From assembly GCA_964445105.1 (NCBI GenBank), contig CAYUJS010000026.1:1-25605 (forward strand): a DNA stretch of 25,605 bases, in the 5' to 3' direction. The translations under genes were made by a program, and so were the position numbers. The stretch is from CAWBNS01 sp964445105. Lineage in GTDB: Bacteria > Chlamydiota > Chlamydiia > Chlamydiales > JAJFMA01. Within the stretch, counting starts at the first letter, position 1, and each line of letters begins with the position of its first letter. Positions 22,151-25,605 of the stretch are shown here, piece by piece. Under the pieces are notes generated by a model. The model was not told where the DNA came from. It worked only from the letters and a program-made list of their open reading frames with translations, and searched no databases.

Positions 22151-24295
22151 TTACCTTCTACGCTCCCAGCAGCCGATGCAGGGGGGAATGAAGGGCTGTT
22201 CTTTGGGAGGTTGCAATCCTATTTTGACCGCACAGCTAAAGCGCTTATCATCTGTGCGATGCTGGTAGGAGAGTTTTAAATTCCAGCAGGAGCGAATTGT
22301 TTTGAGGATATCAAACTGGTACTCAGTATAACCGGGTTCTTTCGGGCGATTCCAACCGTGGCGGATTTGGAAATCAAAGGCTAGGTCGCGATTGTAGCGA
22401 TAGAAGGTGTGCCCTAAAACCGTGTTTCGTTTATCGGACATTGCGGAATTCAGTAGGTCACTTTCGGTGCGGAAAGAGTCGATGATGAAATTATTTGCAT
22501 CGGCCTTTCGCCAAACCCACTGGTCGCGGTAGCGGAACTCGCAGGCAAAGGCTAGGGTGTCGGACAGGGTCCAATCGGTGCGGATGTTTAGCTGGTCGAG
22601 CGTATAATGTTCGCAGTTGTATGAGGTGAGGGCAGTGTAGCGCAGGCGAGGAGTTGCGTCCCAAATCACGTTGCCGTAGACACGTGGGATGGTTTTGAGT
22701 AGAGTCGGGGTGCGGTAAAAAGCGTAGGTGTAGAGATCTAGAGTCAGCACGTGGCCCACACTAGGCGCACAGCGGCGATAGATGAGCTGTCGGGTACCAA
22801 AGCGTAGGCTATTAAGGCGAAACCAGCCGTCATTGATGCCAAAGATGTAGTGTTGGTCGGGGGAGCTGTTGGGTGTGGTGATGTATTCGTAACGCGCGTA
22901 GGGTTCTATAATGTGTTTTGTGTCTCCATGACAGCGGTAAAAATGGCTGTTGACTTCGCCCCCAAAAACGCCTGATAGCATCCACTCACTTGAGCGGCTC
23001 GGCCCGTTGCCGTAATAGATAGCGATTACACCAGCTTTTGGGGTCATGTTGATGTTGCAGAAGGCAAAGGGGCGGTAGAGGCTGTGTTGGAATTCCACAC
23101 GCGTGGCGTTATAGTTGGTTACGTTGACGAGCTGGCTGGCGTAGCGAAATTCATAGTAACCGAATCGTATGAGGTTTTCAGATATGATGCCGGTGGGCCC
23201 GAGGACAAAGGGATGTGCGCTGAGCGTGATGGAGGGCAGCTCTTCATTGACTGATTCGAAGGAGTTGATGCGTACGCGAGCCGTTACTTCTGAAATAAGC
23301 CAGTCGGTTTGAGAACGGAGATGCGCCTGCGTGAGTTGGCCGGTTTCGAGGTCAAATTCGGAGTCATTATAGTCAGCTGCCATGTTGATGTCACTGAGCT
23401 TGTCGTAAGAGACATCTAGCGTAAGTTTTCCATCGCTTAACGCTTTGTGGATAAGGCCCTGAAAGCGGTAGCGCGTCTTGAGGGTGGTCTGCTCAACGGA
23501 AGAATCGCGCGCTATATAGTTGCGGCTCAGAAACTCCTCACAACGTGCGGGATTAGAATACTGCGTTTCCAAAGCGCCTCCAGGGCCTTTTGAAAGCCGA
23601 TAGTCAAACCGTAGAAACGTTTGCATGCACTTCCATTCAAAGAGCTTATAGGCAAAGCCTATGCGCACGCCCTGTTCTCCACCCCATCGCAGCCGATAGC
23701 GAATCGGTGAATCGAGAATTGAGTCGAGATGTGTCTGGAGGTAGGGTAGATAAAATAGTGGGAGGTGTAGGAGCCGCACCATCATGTGATGGCCAGTCAA
23801 GAACCGGTTGTGGGATAGGCGGGCTTCTTTTAAGGAAATCCGCCAGTCGGGATCCTGTTTATCTGATGTTGTGACGTAACCGTTATACATCACTAGACTG
23901 CCGTCAGATAGAAATTCAATGCAGTCTGCGCCCATATACCAGGGGCTGAAAGCGCTCCTAGCGTTGCGTACGTAGCCTTGGCGGGAAACAAAATCGTAGT
24001 CTATTTCAGACCCGATAAATACTTTGTCGCCGTATTCCAACATGAGGTTGTTTTCAGCGTGCACTTGAAATTGTTCTTCGCCTTCCACAGAGCGCTTTAC
24101 GGCGGTGATGCATTCCCCTTGAATGCGCACGTCGCAGCCCTCCACGACCCCGCCTTCGGTCGTCTTAAGGATGCCGTCACTATAGGTTGGATTGCGTAAA
24201 TTGATGGTCACGCCATCTGGGAGGGGGATATCAACGGCTGCTATCGATAGGCAGCCGCAGACTGCCAACGCACAGGTTCGCCACATCCTTTTCAT
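22151..24295 (-). CDS. lptD: LPS-assembly protein LptD-like outer-membrane protein
   Basis: Outer-membrane barrel that inserts LPS into the outer leaflet, normally with the lipoprotein LptE. The 714-residue product has a signal peptide (about 1-20, KRMWRTCALAVCGCLSIAA). An OstA-like periplasmic domain follows at about 25-165, with strand repeats such as EEQFQVHAENNLMLEYGDKV. The LptD-type junction VTTSDKQDPDWRISLKEARL and LLHLPLFYLPYLQTHLDS leads into a long barrel of alternating aromatic strands ending near LSYQHRTDDKRFSCAVKIGL. Length is a little short of the usual 750-850. Several cysteines could form the disulfides needed for LptD maturation. It lies 76 bases after the hydrolase gene, same strand, perhaps one transcript. 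Confidence 0.8.
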   Translation of the reverse strand: MKRMWRTCALAVCGCLSIAAVDIPLPDGVTINLRNPTYSDGILKTTEGGVVEGCDVRIQGECITAVKRSVEGEEQFQVHAENNLMLEYGDKVFIGSEIDYDFVSRQGYVRNARSAFSPWYMGADCIEFLSDGSLVMYNGYVTTSDKQDPDWRISLKEARLSHNRFLTGHHMMVRLLHLPLFYLPYLQTHLDSILDSPIRYRLRWGGEQGVRIGFAYKLFEWKCMQTFLRFDYRLSKGPGGALETQYSNPARCEEFLSRNYIARDSSVEQTTLKTRYRFQGLIHKALSDGKLTLDVSYDKLSDINMAADYNDSEFDLETGQLTQAHLRSQTDWLISEVTARVRINSFESVNEELPSITLSAHPFVLGPTGIISENLIRFGYYEFRYASQLVNVTNYNATRVEFQHSLYRPFAFCNINMTPKAGVIAIYYGNGPSRSSEWMLSGVFGGEVNSHFYRCHGDTKHIIEPYARYEYITTPNSSPDQHYIFGINDGWFRLNSLRFGTRQLIYRRCAPSVGHVLTLDLYTYAFYRTPTLLKTIPRVYGNVIWDATPRLRYTALTSYNCEHYTLDQLNIRTDWTLSDTLAFACEFRYRDQWVWRKADANNFIIDSFRTESDLLNSAMSDKRNTVLGHTFYRYNRDLAFDFQIRHGWNRPKEPGYTEYQFDILKTIRSCWNLKLSYQHRTDDKRFSCAVKIGLQPPKEQPFIPPCIGCWERRR

Positions 24296-24371
24296 CTTTT
24301 GGTCCGACTTCGTCTACTAAATCGATAAACTATAGGAGGACCAGAGAAAAAATCCTAGTGAAACCAAAGAA

Positions 24372-25106
24372 TTAGCTTTTTAAGACCTTTTCTACCCAGT
24401 CTCTGGCCTCACTGTTGTAAATGATCCCCATGTGATTGCAGGGGAACACTGCGGGCCTCTCCGGGCCTAGGGTGACATGTTCTAGCATAACTAGGTCATC
24501 ATGCTTAGCAGCTGCGTAGTAAAACTGTGTGTTGGTTGCTGAATGTTCGAAGAGATCTGAAAGCTCTCGTAAGAGAGGGCTTTCCGGCGCCATTTCTTTG
24601 CCACATTTTGAGAATACCCAATTGGCAGCCCGTGCTAATTTGGCTCCTCTCAGCGGGGCAGCTAACGCGACCACGGATGTGATAGCAAATGAGTGGGATT
24701 TCCGAAGGGCATAGGCAGCAGCGACAACGCCGCCCATAGAATGGCCGACAAGGTGGATTTTGGGCAGCTTATCACCATACTGAGCCAGAGATTTATCCAT
24801 GAAAAGGCCTAGCCTGTCGACGAGTTCATCGATAGTTTGTAGAGGATGATCTAGACCAAAATCTATGGCTAAGGTGTTGTGCCCAGCGCGATGTAAGTGT
24901 TCCATCCATGGATGCCAGCAAGAGCTATCCGCGAGGTAACCGTGTAAAAAAATAATGAGGCTATTGTGGTCAGTGCCCAGAGGCCGTGGCTCAGCCCCCT
25001 TGAAAAATGCTTTTAGACGGTAGCGCGCCGCGCGCCAAAAAGCCAGCAGCTCGCTGATTATACGTTCGTTTACGGTCTGTGCAAAATGGTGCAGTGCGGT
25101 TTTCAA
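24372..25106 (-). CDS. Alpha/beta hydrolase (lipase or esterase-like)
   Basis: A 244-residue alpha/beta-fold hydrolase. The oxyanion strand IIFLHGYLADSSCW lies at 51-64, the nucleophile elbow GHSMGG gives Ser123, an acid in AKHDDLV (Asp203 or Asp204) and His225 in PCNHMGII complete the triad. An amphipathic N-terminal 35 residues, rich in Arg and aromatic residues (LLAFWRAARYRLKAFFKG), may touch the membrane; there is no classical signal peptide. The short length and HGYLADSSCW motif suggest a lipase/acylesterase; substrate is unknown. It is followed by lptD on the same strand. The start at ATG 25106 is preceded by a hairpin and an AT-rich leader. Confidence 0.82.
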   Translation of the reverse strand: MKTALHHFAQTVNERIISELLAFWRAARYRLKAFFKGAEPRPLGTDHNSLIIFLHGYLADSSCWHPWMEHLHRAGHNTLAIDFGLDHPLQTIDELVDRLGLFMDKSLAQYGDKLPKIHLVGHSMGGVVAAAYALRKSHSFAITSVVALAAPLRGAKLARAANWVFSKCGKEMAPESPLLRELSDLFEHSATNTQFYYAAAKHDDLVMLEHVTLGPERPAVFPCNHMGIIYNSEARDWVEKVLKS

Positions 25107-25132
25107 AGTCTACTCTTGAAATTCTAATCAAA

Positions 25133-25170
25133 AGCAACCCGTAAAATCCGACTAGGCGCGATGGGTTGCT
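25133..25170 (-). promoter_or_regulatory. Hairpin in the leader of the alpha/beta hydrolase gene
   Basis: AGCAACCC (25133-25140) and GGGTTGCT (25163-25170) form a perfect 8-bp stem around a 22-base loop. On the minus strand the stem is followed by TTTTGATTAG and, 26 bases after the stem, the hydrolase ATG. It could be an attenuator or an upstream terminator; the T tract is weak. Confidence 0.35.
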
Positions 25171-25433
25171 AGCATGATTTATATCTAGGCTACAATTGAA
25201 TGTCTATCATCGTATTTGACGACTTAATACTTGTTTTCTTTTGATGCTTACAAAATATCAGACCCATTGGCTGGACCGAACATCTAGCTGCAAGGCAGGC
25301 GCCCTGGTTATTTTTCAGAGGGGCAGCACTTTCACATTTCGTTAACTGCTTGCTTAACCAAGTGAGGCTGTTTTAAACTCTTTCAAAAAACCAAAAACAA
25401 CTAGTAGTGTCAGATTTATTTGCTAGGATAAAA

Positions 25434-25471
25434 CTAGCTTTTTAGCTAGCATGACTATTGCTAATAGCCAT
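25434..25471. repeat. Two adjacent short palindromes upstream of the partial gene
   Basis: CTAGCT-TTTT-AGCTAG (25434-25449) is a perfect 6-bp inverted repeat. ATGACTATT-GCT-AATAGCCAT (25451-25471) pairs 8 of 9 positions. A further GCTAG lies at 25422. Operator or RNA hairpins are possible; function is unknown. Confidence 0.35.
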
Positions 25472-25513
25472 CAATAGATGGAACCCGTTTTAAACACCGT
25501 GCAGAGGTAGATT

Positions 25514-25605
25514 ATGCTTCCCAGTTGTCCACCAGAGTATACCCCGTTTACTCGTCTTAAGCCAGGCGACTATCACTTCCACCGAAAATTATCTGACGAT
25601 AGGAT
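25514..25605 (+). CDS. Start of a plus-strand gene cut by the window edge
   Basis: ATG 25514 follows GAGGTAGATT (GAGG, 6-base spacing). The frame is open for 30 codons to the edge and reads MLPSCPPEYTPFTRLKPGDY and on through HFHRKLSDDR. It has no signal peptide. Too little is present to name it. Confidence 0.5.
   Translation, partial: MLPSCPPEYTPFTRLKPGDYHFHRKLSDDR

Larger units (their letters stand above)
25107..25513. other. Intergenic region with several inverted repeats
   Basis: No gene is seen between the divergent hydrolase and the partial plus-strand gene. The stretch is AT-rich in its middle and holds an 8-bp inverted repeat at 25133-25170 and two neighbouring palindromes at 25434-25471. 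Promoters for both flanking genes are expected here but none could be assigned with confidence. Confidence 0.5.

Noticed and set aside
1..25605. CRISPR arrays, rRNA genes, insertion sequences with terminal repeats, prophage or toxin-antitoxin modules
   Set aside because: No regularly spaced direct repeats, rRNA-like sequence, transposase motif or phage gene was seen on reading both strands.

Overview
The window reads as the chromosome of a Gram-negative, probably host-associated bacterium. Evidence for an outer membrane and lipopolysaccharide is direct: LPS heptose enzymes (hldD, hldE), an LptD-like outer-membrane assembly protein, UDP-glucose dehydrogenase and a bacterial sugar transferase. 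Evidence for an intracellular or amoeba-associated life is indirect: a decayed eukaryotic-type ubiquitin hydrolase (USP) gene, the AAA-ATPase-like/PD-(D/E)XK family common in such symbionts, a secreted phospholipase-like protein, and many broken genes. An environmental Chlamydiota lineage would fit, but nothing here proves the taxon.

Layout, left to right. 1-45 may be the tail of a gene entering from the left. 367-1392 (-) is a secreted Ca2+-dependent PI-PLC-like protein, divergent from hldD-hldE (1553-3843, +). Next come brnQ (3929-5059), a tRNA-Thr(CGT) with an odd anticodon arm (5123-5194), and an unknown gene overlapping an IscS-type cysteine desulfurase (5223-7089). 7112-7950 (-) holds two small unknown ORFs that may be one split gene.

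8.1-13.6 kb is a gene graveyard around one housekeeping gene. It holds a scrap of an AAA-ATPase-like gene, a frameshifted DUF4910 (M28-peptidase-like) pseudogene, a second AAA-ATPase-like copy with a broken P-loop end, an AAC(3)-type acetyltransferase pseudogene, intact adk (12092-12772, +), and a minus-strand pseudogene carrying seven premature stops in one frame. DUF4910 and AAC(3)-type genes often sit together in surface-polysaccharide clusters, so a lost polysaccharide locus is a reasonable inference.

From 13672 a gene with an RNA polymerase alpha-CTD-like domain runs towards recN. The minus-strand block from 19302 down to 14757 is a tight set: sugar transferase, MreD-like membrane protein, rarA, a small membrane protein and recN. 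It is preceded by a good sigma70-like promoter and, further right, ugd. 20925-22150 is again decayed and includes the USP remnant. The right end holds lptD and an alpha/beta hydrolase (both -), a hairpin-rich intergenic region, and the start of a plus-strand gene cut by the window edge.

Together: LPS core heptose synthesis, activated uronic acid supply, lipid-linked sugar transfer and LPS export make an envelope theme. RecN and RarA add recombination repair. The rest is accessory DNA under strong decay.
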